NCBI RefSeq assembly: GCF_023278565.1
Contig: NC_064681.1
Location: 2,604,001 to 2,668,000, forward strand
DNA from: Colletotrichum lupini
Taxonomy: Eukaryota; Ascomycota; Sordariomycetes; Glomerellales; Glomerellaceae
Length of the DNA stretch: 64,000 nucleotides
Direction of reading: 5' to 3'
The notes below the pieces were generated by a model. It saw nothing but the letters and a program-made list of their open reading frames with translations, was not told where the DNA came from and did not search any database. Made by a program: the position numbers and the translations under genes. Shown here piece by piece: positions 12,649 through 24,512 of the stretch (position 1 is its first letter; each line of letters begins with the position of its first letter).

Positions 12649-14414
12649 ATGGAAGCAGAGTATATGCCCGCATTCGAAGTTCTGGGGGACACCTTTCGGG
12701 CATTACCAACACAAAGTTATACAATCAACGAACTTGATATGGCGAAAGGAGCAAAGAAAACGAATCTTCGAGCGCTCCGGATCCCGGTGGAAACGTGGGA
12801 CAAAATGAGGCCGACCATCTGTGAAGAATATATGACGAAGACCCTTGATGAGCTGGTCTCGTTTCTCAAAGTTGAACATGATTTCAGCGTAAAGTATGTT
12901 TTCTCTTCAAAATTTGATTTGGCGCTGATGTTTTCCAGGAAACGCCAACTTGTCTACAGGCTGGGCACCTGGGGATGCGGGAAGTATAATAACCATACCA
13001 AGGGTCTCAAAGGTTGGTATGGCTTGCTCGATGGCGATGGGAATTGCTGACGATGTTCTCTCAAGACGAACAAAGCGGCGTGGACTCCGACCTGGACGAT
13101 GAAGAACTCGATACAGACGACGGTCACTTCAACGAGGTTACCGACGCATTAGAGCTCACATCCTGTTTCGAGGCTGGCTCCTACGCGTACGATCAAGTCA
13201 ATCGAAACATCCAAGCAGCGAATGCAATTTTCGCTGCTGGCGGCGGTTGCGGTGGGCTCGCTTGGACCGCATATAAAGACGGTTATCTCAACACTCAGGG
13301 GCATGCAAACCTTCTTGTGGCCCTATGTCGATCAGCCGAGACGGAACCACAATTTCAGGAAGCGTTGGATGTACTGGGGCCACACAAGCTTCAGTCAGGC
13401 GATCAACGTATCCTGATGTATGTCCACGTCTTGGAAAGCATGAATGATGAGAGATGTAGGAACGACAAATTCCAACTGGAAGGTCCTATGGCAAGAAACG
13501 TCGCCGACGCCGTTTCTTCAATCCTCGATAGGTCTGGGAAAGGCTTTCTGCTCAAGGCAGATGGCACTGTTGATCTTTTTGCTTTCCATTTGCTAGACGT
13601 CATCTACGAGCGCTATTCGGCGTGTCTCGATAAGTCGCAAGAAGACAAGCTCCGAATCCTCCTGGACTGCCTGGAAGGCTGGGTCCTCTCGCGAGACGAG
13701 AACGGGGCGACGACGTCTGCGGCTCTCGATACACTAAGGGAGTGCGTACAGTGGTGCAGCCAGAGGCTCGAGGAAGTCTGCACAGATTTCGCCCAGACAA
13801 AACAGACAAGACGGCCCAAGCTCCGCTTTCCCCACAGCCAGGATGATTTGATATGGAAGGAGCACCTTGAAGTGTATGGAACTTTATGGTATAGACTGAC
13901 TTTGCAGCAAGAAGCTGAAAAGGTCGAGGAGGGCGTCAAAAAAGCAGGGGAAGAAGACGGCGCTGGCTGGCTTGAATGGGCCTGCCATGCCAGGAACGAT
14001 CTCGGCATTTCGCACGCGGAGGTGCTCTCGTACGTGTGCTGGGTCCTCGTGAACTACGCAGCAAACAGCACTACCGGGCACGGTACGGGAACCGTTGACA
14101 TGATGACGACGGCAAACGGGTATTATGGCGGATCGGCGGGGAACGAGTACAACGAGTCGTCCGCGGAGAGCTTGTTCCTTCGAGTCAAGGCCGCCGCCAA
14201 TGTGATGAACGGAGCCGAGCCTAGGGTATTGTGGCATAGGTTCCTGTATACCTTCAAGGATTTCAACGACCTTACGGGCGGGAACGATGAGTTTGGGGAC
14301 GTCGCGGTGAGGGCGGCGGAGTATAAGCGTTTCAGGGGAGGGATCGTGGCCGAGTTTGCGAGCTTTGTGAGGGAAGCTCTGAGTGAATTTGAGATTAGCC
14401 TTTTAGATTTATAA
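12649..14414 (+). CDS. Unrecognised conserved-looking hypothetical protein
   Basis: The last exon (13066-14414) is a solid 449-codon frame with balanced composition and no low complexity. I propose an upstream exon from the ATG at 12649, joined by an intron at 13013-13065 (GTTGGT...TTGCTGACG...CTCAAG). That intron restores frame and gives the junction LK-DEQSGVDSD. An optional 45-bp in-frame intron may lie at 12894-12938 (GTATGT...TTTCCAG). The protein has an acidic linker (about DLDDEELDTDDG), then a helical region of about 400 residues with many Trp, Cys and Leu. I see no signal peptide, membrane span or known catalytic motif, and I do not recognise the family. The start is uncertain; further 5' exons are possible. 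Confidence 0.6.
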
Positions 14415-15103
14415 GGCAGGCGAGGCAAGAGATTATTCATGTTATCCATACTAGTGTGCGACTAGAAGATGAGGCCGTTCTCATGATGAAATTTTCTATC
14501 TTTATCTCACAAGCTTTGATCCCAACATGAAAGAGAGGCCCCGTCTCTTTCCTATGGTATCAGCCGGGTTTCGGGATCTAACGTTCATAGTCAAGAAAGC
14601 TGACAGTTAAAGAACCATGGAGGTTGAAAGCCGAAGCTGCTACGATAGATGCACACTCGCTTCCTTTCTTGTGGTTGTGATTAGTCTCAGCCATTTGGCG
14701 TGGAGGAGGAGCGGTGATATGACGACTGATGCCCACGTTTTGAATGAGCAGGGAACGCGTGAGACAAAGTTGTTTGGTCAATTGGATTCACGATAAGGAA
14801 CATGATTTTATCTGATTCTCGGCTTCGTGGACACATCGGGAGGCCAGACACAATAGATATATTCTCATCCTGAGGGTTGACATTTACTCTTCTCTTGTAC
14901 CGGGATGAAAAACACTTGGGTCCCCTGCTTGTTTGAGAAATTCATGCGCTTACCTATGTTCTTATCTGTATACAAATGTGATGAGAACCATGATTTCGAC
15001 GCAGAGTTCCCATAAACAATACATTGGCTCTATCTTTGATCTATCATCTATGTTTTTCTATTATAAGGGCTAGAATATACAGGAAACAAGCAGAAGTGCC
15101 AGG

Positions 15104-15135
<32 letters not shown>

Positions 15136-18100
15136 ACTGTATTCATTTGGCCAATAGATTTGACAGCAGGTCAAGGTCGCATAGCCTTAAACAACAGGAA
15201 GAAGCAATCTGGACTCATGTTTATGACACCGAAGACGACTTCGAACTTGCTTTCGGTGCTCTCCAGATCACTGTGTTCAACAAGTCAGGCGTTGATACGG
15301 CTTTGATACTTGCTTTTATATCCACAATAGGAGTGGGTACTGTAGGCAATAACAGAGTCTGTCAGGTAGGAGGTGTGCCATTGCGAGGTCCTCTTGCTTC
15401 GTCGTTGGTTATCGCTGTAGTGAGATGGGTCCCAGGTTACAACTTGTTTTCGAGAAGACCGCCTTGAAAACCCGTTCACATAGAACAAGAGACATCTTGG
15501 AACATTGATGTAATAGCGAGGCTTGAGTTTCCATCTTTCCTTTTACTGGTGTACGAGACGTGCATTCGTTGGGAGCTCTATATTGTGAATTATCTCGAAA
15601 CATCTGGGTACTGTACCCCCAAAGGGATAGAACCACTTCACCTTGGCATCGCCAACATGCAGGTCAGCGTGGCTGATGAGTAGTCCGAGTGTCAATGAGC
15701 AAGGCAAAGTAACTTCTGCAGGTAACGTGTGCGGGAGGCCGGAAAGTCCCAACTGGCGGCGGAACCTTCCGGCAGAACCTTCCCCGGATGATGTGTACGG
15801 CATCAAAGCTCGCCACAGAGGTTGAGAAGGTTTCCTCGTTTTCGATTACCTCACCCCCCATACTTTAAGGCTTCAGTAGAGACAGCGAGCGGGCGAAAAG
15901 GTTCTGGAAACACCAGAGTCTCGGAAACATACCCCGATGATTGGCTTTCCGGCCGTAAGGGGGAAGCGGTGACCGGTTGAGGGGTCTGTGGGAATCCCTC
16001 TGTGCTGTTGAGAAGTGAGAAGGACGTGGCAGGGTGTTCGTCCTGAGAGGCCTGGCTGGTTGTGACTTGGCGTCTTGTTGTGAGCAGCAGGCAGACGGTT
16101 GGGTTGTCCAGGGATTCCAGCTTGAGGGGGGTTTTTGAGTCTATTCGCGAAATCGGAATGGCTTCTATCCGAGAAAAGCTCGACCGCCGCCCCCAAATAC
16201 AAGCCACTCGAAGTCGTTCACGAACGCGAATAAGAATCCGAATAAAGATTTTTAAAGAAAAATACAGCAGTAAACCGGAAAAACATGGCTGTCAAGGGCT
16301 GGCTGTCAAACGATGGCAGAGCCGCGAACGGGTAGTAGCGTCATTCATTGATTGTTGGAAAGAAAGCTAGGCAAAACCACAGCATTTCAAAGCACATTCC
16401 CAGATGGTCGTCTCTCCCCCTTCCCCCTCTCCCTAAACTAGAAGTAGAACCTTTATCCAGGCGAGCACTAAGTACTGACTTTATAAAATCCACGGTACGC
16501 TAGGAAACTTTGTGAGGCGGCTTAAACGCCGACGGTGCTCTCACTGGCCAGTTCGGCTCCGGTAGATTGCTGGTTGCGAACTATGATTATTTCTTATTCC
16601 ACAACATTGCAATGCAATTGCAGGGCTTGGGTTGGTACTTCCGCCAATCAGCATCAACTGTCGCTTGTTAAAACTATTGGAGTCTCCATTGCCCGGTCTT
16701 TCTTTTGGATTCCTAGTCGTCATTGGGCGTGAACTAAGAGGGCATTTTGGAGGGTGGGTCGTCGTCGTACAAAGAATGTTGTTGTTGATGATGGGAAAGT
16801 TGATTTTCCTCGAGACGAGGATGATGTGGGGCAGGTAACCGGCGGCAGAGTTCTCGATTATTAGACTTCCCATGTGTTTTTTTTGGTTGTATATGAGATG
16901 CCTACTTTAGATACTCAGTGTGCACCTGTCCACATGCTCACCCGCAATTCTGGATCAAGACCTTAGCGCTTAAAGGCAAATTAGACGAGCATCCGGCCGT
17001 AGGCGAGTAAACCAAGTCTCGCTTGCGCATTCTAACATGTCATGGGTGAAGCTTATCAGGCGTGACTCCGGTTACGTAGACGGCTGGTGAGGCTTGGCCG
17101 CCCATTTCTTACTTGTGACTTGTAGCAATTGTAAATTCCATGAGTCGAGAAGGCTCCCTTCGACCCAAAACTCGATGAACGGGATTTTCCGTGAGCCTAC
17201 AATCTGAATAGTGACAAAATAGACACTGAGAGAGAATGCAGGGCCAAGTGTATCCCGCCTCCATGGAACGACTCCACATCCCGAGAACGGTATTTCTTCT
17301 CTCGGGAAAGAGCTCGTCCGCGATTCTTGGGGAGCTCTGATGACTCGCTGATATGGGAAAAGGGCAGAATGCCATCCTTTCGACACTCGGAAGCTGTCCG
17401 GCTCCGAGATCCGGAGTGGAGGCGCATGTCGAGCCGGAAAGCTAACCTGTGTTGAGCAAAATGCCATGAGGCTAGATGGACGTCCTTTAGCCGCTTTATC
17501 CGGTATGAAGGGGCGTTGAATGCCGTGCCAAATGGACTCGGTGAGCAGAACTTCTCCATATAAGGGAATCTGGACCACTCTGCATGCGTGTTTGTTTCGT
17601 AAGGCAAACCACTCCCTCCACCTGTTGTCTCTCGCTTCTCGGTCGAGACCCTTTAAGATAGTGAGATATGCATTACCGAGATTACCACTGGGGACGTAGC
17701 CGGTTCACTGAATAGAATTGGATATTGTTGGGCGCGGCTGAAGAAGGGATCAGAGACGGTTCCAGAGATGTACCTCGTAGAGCTCAATCGGGCATTATGA
17801 TCGTGAACTGACCGACTGTTCTGTTTCGTTGTGGCCAGCATGTGATCTCGATCTCGCCATTGCTGGCATTATCAACCTCTAAAAATTATTGAGACAGCAT
17901 GTGAATAACGGTTGCGACATGTGTTACATGAAATGAATGAGTCTCTGAGCGAAATAGGTGGCGGGCAATACGTCCAAAGCCTCAGTGTCTTGCGGGTTCA
18001 GGTGTGTTTTGCGGAGGGCATGAGGGAAAACGGGCAGAGGCTCACTGCTTGTCTTAACTTTAATGGCGCCCTTTTCCACCAATTCGGTAAACTTGGCAAC

Positions 18101-19857
18101 GATCGGTCCGGAAGGCTTCTCGTATTACGCGAGAGAAGCCAATCCATTCCCTCGCTTGCCTCGTTGGAACTGCTGGAGGGCTGAAAAATGCCTGGGGATG
18201 ACGTGTGGTAATTTGTGAGACATGAGAGCTGCAGGGATGTAAGTCACCCGTGGCCGGCCTAGACAGCTGCCGTCTTGGGGGTCCTTTTGATACTTTCTTT
18301 CGGGCTGGTGAGGCTTGCGTGAAAATTGATACTTGAAAGAGTAGGTTCCTGAATGGTTTGGAATCCTTGCTGCCCGATGCAATCGATACAGCGGCCGCCG
18401 AGCTTCGGTATGAATTTAGGAGGAATGCCGATGAGAAGAGTAGACGATAACACGCTTGCGGCTGACTTCCTTGGCTACTCCGAGTCATATATAAGAGGTT
18501 TGTGGGGAATCAAGCCTCATGATGAGTAGAATGAAAAAGAAAGTGATCATGTATGCAGTGTGGACACTCGTCCGGTAAAATTCAGGGTACAAGGCAAGAA
18601 CATGATGAAGTTGACGTGACTGCCTGAGAGGTGGTGATAGTGCGATGGTGGCAGGCAGAGATATCTCAAAAAAGAATGTTAGGGAAGGCCCCGGCGAAGT
18701 TGGACTGGGCGGGATGGGTCTGTGTCTTCGTAATAGGATCGAATCATCGATCGACGGCAGGAGGAAATGAGTTCATCCGTGGAGGGAATTGGTTGGCTTT
18801 TGCCCTGCAAGCCGGTATCTTTCTCTCCCTTACCTCATTGATGTCGGGGAGAGGGAGCGCAACCACATTGCTGGGCCCTTGCCAAGGCGACCTAAACAAC
18901 AGAGTTGGCTTACGGATACTGATACCTATTCTTCTTGTCTGGCATTGCTATCATGTACATGGCCGAGGTTGATAGGGCGAATGCTTAGATGCCGGGATGC
19001 GGGCAGAGTGAGACATACGAAGACATGGGAAGCGCGCATCCGTACCTCACCCAGACGGCACTCTGGCCGCCCTGAACCCAGCGATATTCCCCCTCACCGG
19101 ACATCAGCGGTGTCCGAGATGTGGCGTGCAGAAATGCTCTTCAGCCCTGCTCGAAGTGAGGTGCAAGGCGGCCCGACCATGGCAGGCAATGGGCAGTCTC
19201 TCGGTCCCGGGCTCTTTGGGATGTCTACGGCCTACGGAGCCAAGGATGTACGGAGTACGGAGTATAGGTCTGGTACAAATAGGAAAGACCTGGGGACATG
19301 ACCTGCATATCTGTTCATGGGTAGTGATAGCGGGGAGCCGGACCCAGACACCGAGGAAAGCTGTCTTTCACTGAGGGCATCGGGATGAAGGGGCGGTCAG
19401 ACATGACTTTACTATGACGGACGATCCCTGAAGATGCTGCTGAGAGGCACAACCAACCAGGTCTCCTCCAGCCGCTCCTTTGAGGGGATGCTGGGAGTGG
19501 TCAGGAAAAGTCGGAGCTGAAAGCGCGCATTCATGGATGCTGCTGCTTGGTACCCTAATAAGATGGCTGACTTCCATTTTGAGAACTCGACTTCGAAGAG
19601 GAGGGGGAGACTGCAGAAAATGTGAGGGGTGAGGTGATGTGAGGTGAGGACGGGAGAGCTTGCCAGCTTAGAGTTGCCCCGCTTTTGTACCACGTGAGCA
19701 ACGAGTGGTGTTCCCTGGGGTTACACGGAAACGGCCTCCAGCTGGCAGGCCCTGTCCGTCGAACCTGCCTCATAGATTTCCACCTGTTATCGGCTCCGGC
19801 TGCCTAAGGTAGGTTGCCTTGCGTGCCTGCCCTGGCCCTGGCGCACCTGGATTCTCT
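14415..19857. other. Long gene-poor region
   Basis: About 5.4 kb with normal GC but no recognisable gene. Open frames of 100-170 codons occur (for example 15024-15467 plus, 17072-17578 minus, 18060-18488 minus, 18789-19301 plus), but they overlap on opposite strands, mostly lack good ATG contexts and carry no motif. It may hold UTRs, non-coding transcripts or fast-evolving small genes that cannot be called from sequence alone. Confidence 0.4.
15112..15135. repeat. (CTG)8 microsatellite
   Basis: Eight perfect CTG units, preceded by TAC/ACT triplets. In the surrounding 147-codon open frame it would encode poly-alanine, but that frame is not supported as a gene. Confidence 0.85.
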
Positions 19858-19865
19858 TAGTAAGA

Positions 19866-19891
19866 GTGAACACAGGTAAACTGACCTGTGG
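19866..19891 (+). repeat. Left terminal inverted repeat
   Basis: 26 bp, an exact reverse complement of 20704-20729. It runs directly into a run of 13 G residues (19890-19902). Confidence 0.92.
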
Positions 19892-19958
19892 GGGGGGGGG
19901 GGTGTTAGCTGACCGCCCCACATCTTCACGTGAGTGTAGCCCGTGCCACTCCGTAGGT

Positions 19959-20149
19959 GATCTAGATATAGTTCAGAATCGATTCTAAATTAATTAAGAA
20001 TATATATTAACTATAATATTAAATAATTATATATATATATAATAATAATTTTTAAAAAGTATTTTATATATTATAAATAACTAAAGCTAGCATTTTTAAA
20101 AAACTATTTTTAAATTAATTTAGAATCGATTCTGAATCAATTCTAGATC
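19959..20149. repeat. Internal inverted repeat in AT-rich core
   Basis: 19959-19995 and 20113-20149 are 37-bp reverse complements with four mismatches. Each contains the palindrome AGAATCGATTCT. They could form a long hairpin. Further AATT(A/C)GTTCTAA-like units recur to about 20610. Confidence 0.8.
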
Positions 20150-20703
20150 AAACTAATATTAATAAATAAAAATTAATAATATATAAGTTATTTTTAATAT
20201 TAATACTTTATTATTAAATTAAACTATTTATATATATATTTTTATAATATCTTAATTGAATTAATATTATAAAAATTAATATTTAAAAATAAAACTATTG
20301 CTAAGTTTTAAAATTTAATAAGGATTAGTTCGAAATTAGTTCTAAATTTATTCTAAATTAACTCTAAACTAATTCTAAATTAGTTTTAAAATATATTTTA
20401 AAATAAATTTTCAAAATTCAAAACCTTACTTTTTATATCTAAATTAATTATTACATATATGAATTATTATAATATATTTAAAAGAATATATTTTTTATAT
20501 TAAAATAAGTATATTCTGATATTTTTAAATTATAATATAGAATTAATTCTGAAATATGTCTAAATCAGTTCTGAATTAATTCTAGATTACTTTAAGATCA
20601 GTTTAGAATTAGGTCAGCTGGACCCACTTATTTTCCACGGGCCAATGAGAAGAGCGCTCAGGTCACGTCCCTTTTCCTTGGTCAGGTCAGGTAACCGGGG
20701 GGG

Positions 20704-20729
20704 CCACAGGTCAGTTTACCTGTGTTCAC
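20704..20729 (-). repeat. Right terminal inverted repeat
   Basis: 26 bp, an exact reverse complement of 19866-19891. It is preceded by a run of seven G residues (20697-20703). The G runs are on the same strand at both ends and so are not part of the inverted repeat. Confidence 0.92.
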
Positions 20730-20737
20730 TAGTAAGA

Positions 20738-23700
20738 CGGTACGTACTGCGATTTCACGGGGTGAAGGGCACACGGCCCACGGGATGAAGTATCCGTAGG
20801 TAGGTATCCACCCAGGACATCGTCAAGGTATCCATGGTACATACCTTATCCACCCTCCAGCAGCATTCGCAACCACCTGGAAGTCGTGCGCTCACAATGT
20901 TTTCTCCCTTCTCCCCCTACCTCGCCCTCTCCCTCTCTCTTTTTCCCATCCAAACGCCTCGACCCGCGACACCCGCCCACCATGGCGGTATGGCTTTCTA
21001 GTCCCCTTACTGCTACAGGGTCAACTAATGCCTATTCGGGTGAGTGGCATGGCGCGTCGCCTCCACTGGCATTCTCTGTCTCGTTTCTCGTGTAACAACC
21101 GAAACCCCCGCGAGACATACCAAGCAGCATTGTCTCTGGCGCAGACTCGTCCCGGAATCACTTCATCATTCACAATGGTTGGATCGCAGCCAGCTCCGAG
21201 CCATTCCGCTCATTCACCAAGAGACTCTTCTATGTAGACTCTTCTGCTTGCCTCCACTTACGCCTAACCGGGAAGAAGCACCGCATCTTGGGCGAGCAGA
21301 GGCATTCAGACGCAGACGCTGCTTGGCCCTTCCATCACCTGCCCTGCAAGTTGGGCCGAGTTGGGCCAAGCAAATGGAGAACCTTCAAACGACCGGGGGA
21401 TGTCTCTGCGGGCTTATCCGCATCCCAAGGTGCCATCCCACGAACCTCGATATTTCGGACATGGCAGCTGGGCAAACCTTGACTGGTTCCATCCATACAT
21501 GCTTCGCACCTACAGAGTGCTGTTGCGTCGCTCCCGATGTTCCCACACTCTTGACGGAAATAGCGTATGCAAACTTTGCGAGTCTGGACGAGACACTAGA
21601 ATCCATGCAACATTCATTGCCTGCGTCTTCAGTAAAACGTCTAGAGTACGGCGCTAATTTGGATCTTCGTCGTTGGAATCTGCTCGGCTGACTGTCGGCG
21701 GAGGCATACCGAATTCGGACTGCCGATTGCTTTCTTTTCAGTTTCACTTCATAGGGCCATGATTTACCGTTCTCTGACTTGTCAAATGCAGTGTCAGTGT
21801 CAACGATCGGAGCCTCGGGAAAGGAGTCTTAATGGACTTTAGGTCTGGCTGGTATACGGAGTACGCACGGCGGAGCGACAGCCAGCCTGTTGCCGACGCT
21901 ACCTCTCGCCTTCGTATCGATCAATCACTAATCGACCTGAGATCGGTCGATGTGCAGCCCGGGACCAGGCATTCTGGGACGCGGACCGAAATGCAAAAGC
22001 ATAGCCAAGGCAGACGCCGCCATCCACCCCTGGACATAGAGACTTCTTGTGGCCATTTAGGCTTTGGAAGGGAAGGGGGGGTCAGCATCGGCACCACCAC
22101 CCTCAGCGGTCCCTTACTACGTATGCCTGGAACCCTGGGTCGTTCGGCTACGTTGCTCGCGGCGCGGGCCATATTGCGGCGCACGCTATGAATTCAGCAA
22201 ACCATGCTCCATCTTATCTCATCCCCCCCGGTCTGCCACCTTGAAGTTATACGTCTTTTTTGCGGTCAACACGGGCCACTCCCGCGCCTCCTTCGGAGCA
22301 AAGAGTCAATGCGCCAGATGCCCGCTGACCGATCCGCGGCCGTCTGCGTCCCCAGACGAAGAGAACCTACGTCGGGCGGGATAATGCCTGTTCCAGTCCT
22401 GAAGCAACCCAGGTGATGTTGGCGCGGGGGCGTGGGCATGGCTGGTTTTCCCTTGATGCGCCAGACGAAAGCCGAAATGCTCTGCAGAGAGGCGACAACT
22501 AAGCAGGAAAGCCACGCCGATCATCCGTTCCTTGTCCCAGTCGCCTTGCTATTGAGAGTCACGAGTGTATCCGTATGCTCTGTCAGTCAACCTAGAAGCC
22601 GGCTGTGGAACACGCGATGGGGATGCAACCTAGAAGATGCAAATCGCCATTTGCACTTACCTCGGAAAGGACGGCGATACTGGAATCACGAGAAGCATGT
22701 AGCTGTGATCTTCACGATTATTTCACGTCACAATTGCAGCCGTCAATTGCCACCTGATGACGATACCTTTGAGATATCCCGCCTTTCATTGCCGCCAAAT
22801 GTTCCACAACAGTTCTCGCTGATTAGAATCGTTCGAATAAAGGTCAATATGCCAGGATTGAGCACAACAGCCCCCCCAGCCATCTTGCGGGGCCGTCCGG
22901 TCGAATACCAAATCTGGACCAGATGTACCGCTGAGCAGAGGCACTGGAGTTGGACGGCAGACTATCAAAAAGGTACGAGGATCCGTCATACGGCCCTCGT
23001 CTCCCAAGCCAAGCGTTTGGCCCAACAAGAAGCTGTATCCCTCTGGCATATCACACGAATAATGTTCAGGCGAAAAAAAAAAAAAAACTAAACAAACTAA
23101 GAAAAAACTCGAAGTCTCAGACCCAAGATGCACAAAATGTTCAGCGAAAGCGGCGAAGGGACTTGTCACGCCGTCCAACAGGACCCTCGTGAATGCAAAT
23201 GTACTTTCCCTCGGGGATGGAGAGCAACTTCGCTCGTCTGTTCCGGTTGGCACTATCCAGAAATCGTTCCAGCATCCTTGCTTGGCCGACCTTGATCTTG
23301 ACCTGGGCCGTCCACAGCGACCCCTCGTGCCCTCCCACCAATGCCCGCCTCATTCCTTCTGCGCGTGGGGTTGATCAGAGACATGGGGCCTGGTGTGTGG
23401 CCAGCATGGACATTCACACCATACGGATGGCACACCCGCCTTTTCTACAGGCTTGGTTCACTTGGCAGTGTTGCTATGCTGTTCTGACTGTGTCCCCATA
23501 GAATTACTGTAGCAGAACCAACAGCCCGGACGACGGCGACGAAGGGGTAGAAGCAAACATGCTTATTCCAGACTCTATCGATCTAGTCGGTGCCGGAGAA
23601 CCCCTCCGTAATGGAGAGAGCAGAGGGACAAAGCCAGCTTAATCACGAGAGACAACAAGCAAGGGAGAGGCGGGCAAGCAATGCTAGCCGGTGACGCCCG

Positions 23701-24512
23701 GCACACGGTCAATTTTGGGGGCCGACAGCACGGCCGGCTAGAATTCAACCATTTGCCCACCCTCCCACGCCTCCCTGCACCCCGGCCAGTAGGTACTTCG
23801 TGGGAACGCAAGCTTCAGACCACCACTCATTGCTTATTGCTCAAGTCGGCCACATCCACCCCCGATTAAATTCGCAATCCCACTTCCCTGATTTCCCTAC
23901 GAATTGTGACCTTACGCACTTCCAGCAGGGCAACTCTCTTTACCAAAACGCTTTCACCAGCACAGCGTTCATTCAGACTCATCGTTACAAGCCAAACTTC
24001 GCTTATCCAACCACTGCATGCATCATCGATCCCGAGATACCAGCCTTACCTGCCATCACCAAAGCTTCGTTCATTGAGCTCTCCACCTCCGCAAGCAAAG
24101 AAGTAGGACTGCGTCTGTCCAGTCATCGCATCTTGATCACCTGTCAAACCCGAATTCGTCCAGACACTTATCGTGGAGTGCGAGTCACCCGACACACTGC
24201 AGGTATTTCGTGTAGCACCTGGAAGCAAACACCCGTCGGTTGCAAGCTGTCGACAGCCACTGCCTGCTCATCTGTGCCACTTGAGGCCTGCCTTACTTAG
24301 CATCGCCTCGACAAACATTGGTCACAGTCGTCCAACTCTGCGGACTTTGCCCTCCCCTATCTCAAGTCACTCTGCCACGAGCACAGTCATCCTGGCGCAG
24401 CGCGGGTTCTACAGGAGGGGAGCCCACTGGTTCTTGGTGCACCGAGTATCTCGTCAAGGTTTCTGCGCTCAAACATCCGCCACCCCTCACTGGCTTCACG
24501 GGTCTATAACAG
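20738..24512. other. Gene-poor region upstream of the Zn2Cys6 factor
   Basis: About 3.8 kb of normal GC. Open frames up to 219 codons (21044-21691, 22432-23091) overlap others in several frames and show no domain or credible start. A 14-base A run lies near 23072-23085. The last kilobase probably holds the promoter, long 5' UTR and first exon(s) of the transcription factor. Confidence 0.4.

Larger units (their letters stand above)
19858..20737. mobile_element. 864-bp non-autonomous TIR transposon (hAT-like)
   Basis: Perfect 26-bp terminal inverted repeats at 19866-19891 and 20704-20729, beginning GTGAACACAGG, are flanked by a perfect 8-bp direct repeat TAGTAAGA at 19858-19865 and 20730-20737. 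An 8-bp duplication is typical of hAT (also P and Merlin) transposons. The 864-bp element has no coding capacity. It has short GC-normal ends and an extremely AT-rich core, so it is a MITE-like or deletion derivative that would depend on a transposase elsewhere. The superfamily call rests only on duplication size. Confidence 0.85.

Noticed and set aside
15024..15467. 147-codon frame containing poly-Ala from the CTG repeat
   Set aside because: There is no family resemblance, it starts at a non-ATG codon, and the poly-Ala is a direct product of the microsatellite.
21044..23091. Frames of 215 and 219 codons upstream of the transcription factor
   Set aside because: Multiple overlapping frames of similar length exist on both strands, with no domain, signal or consistent splice structure. 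This is the pattern of random open frames in GC-rich DNA.
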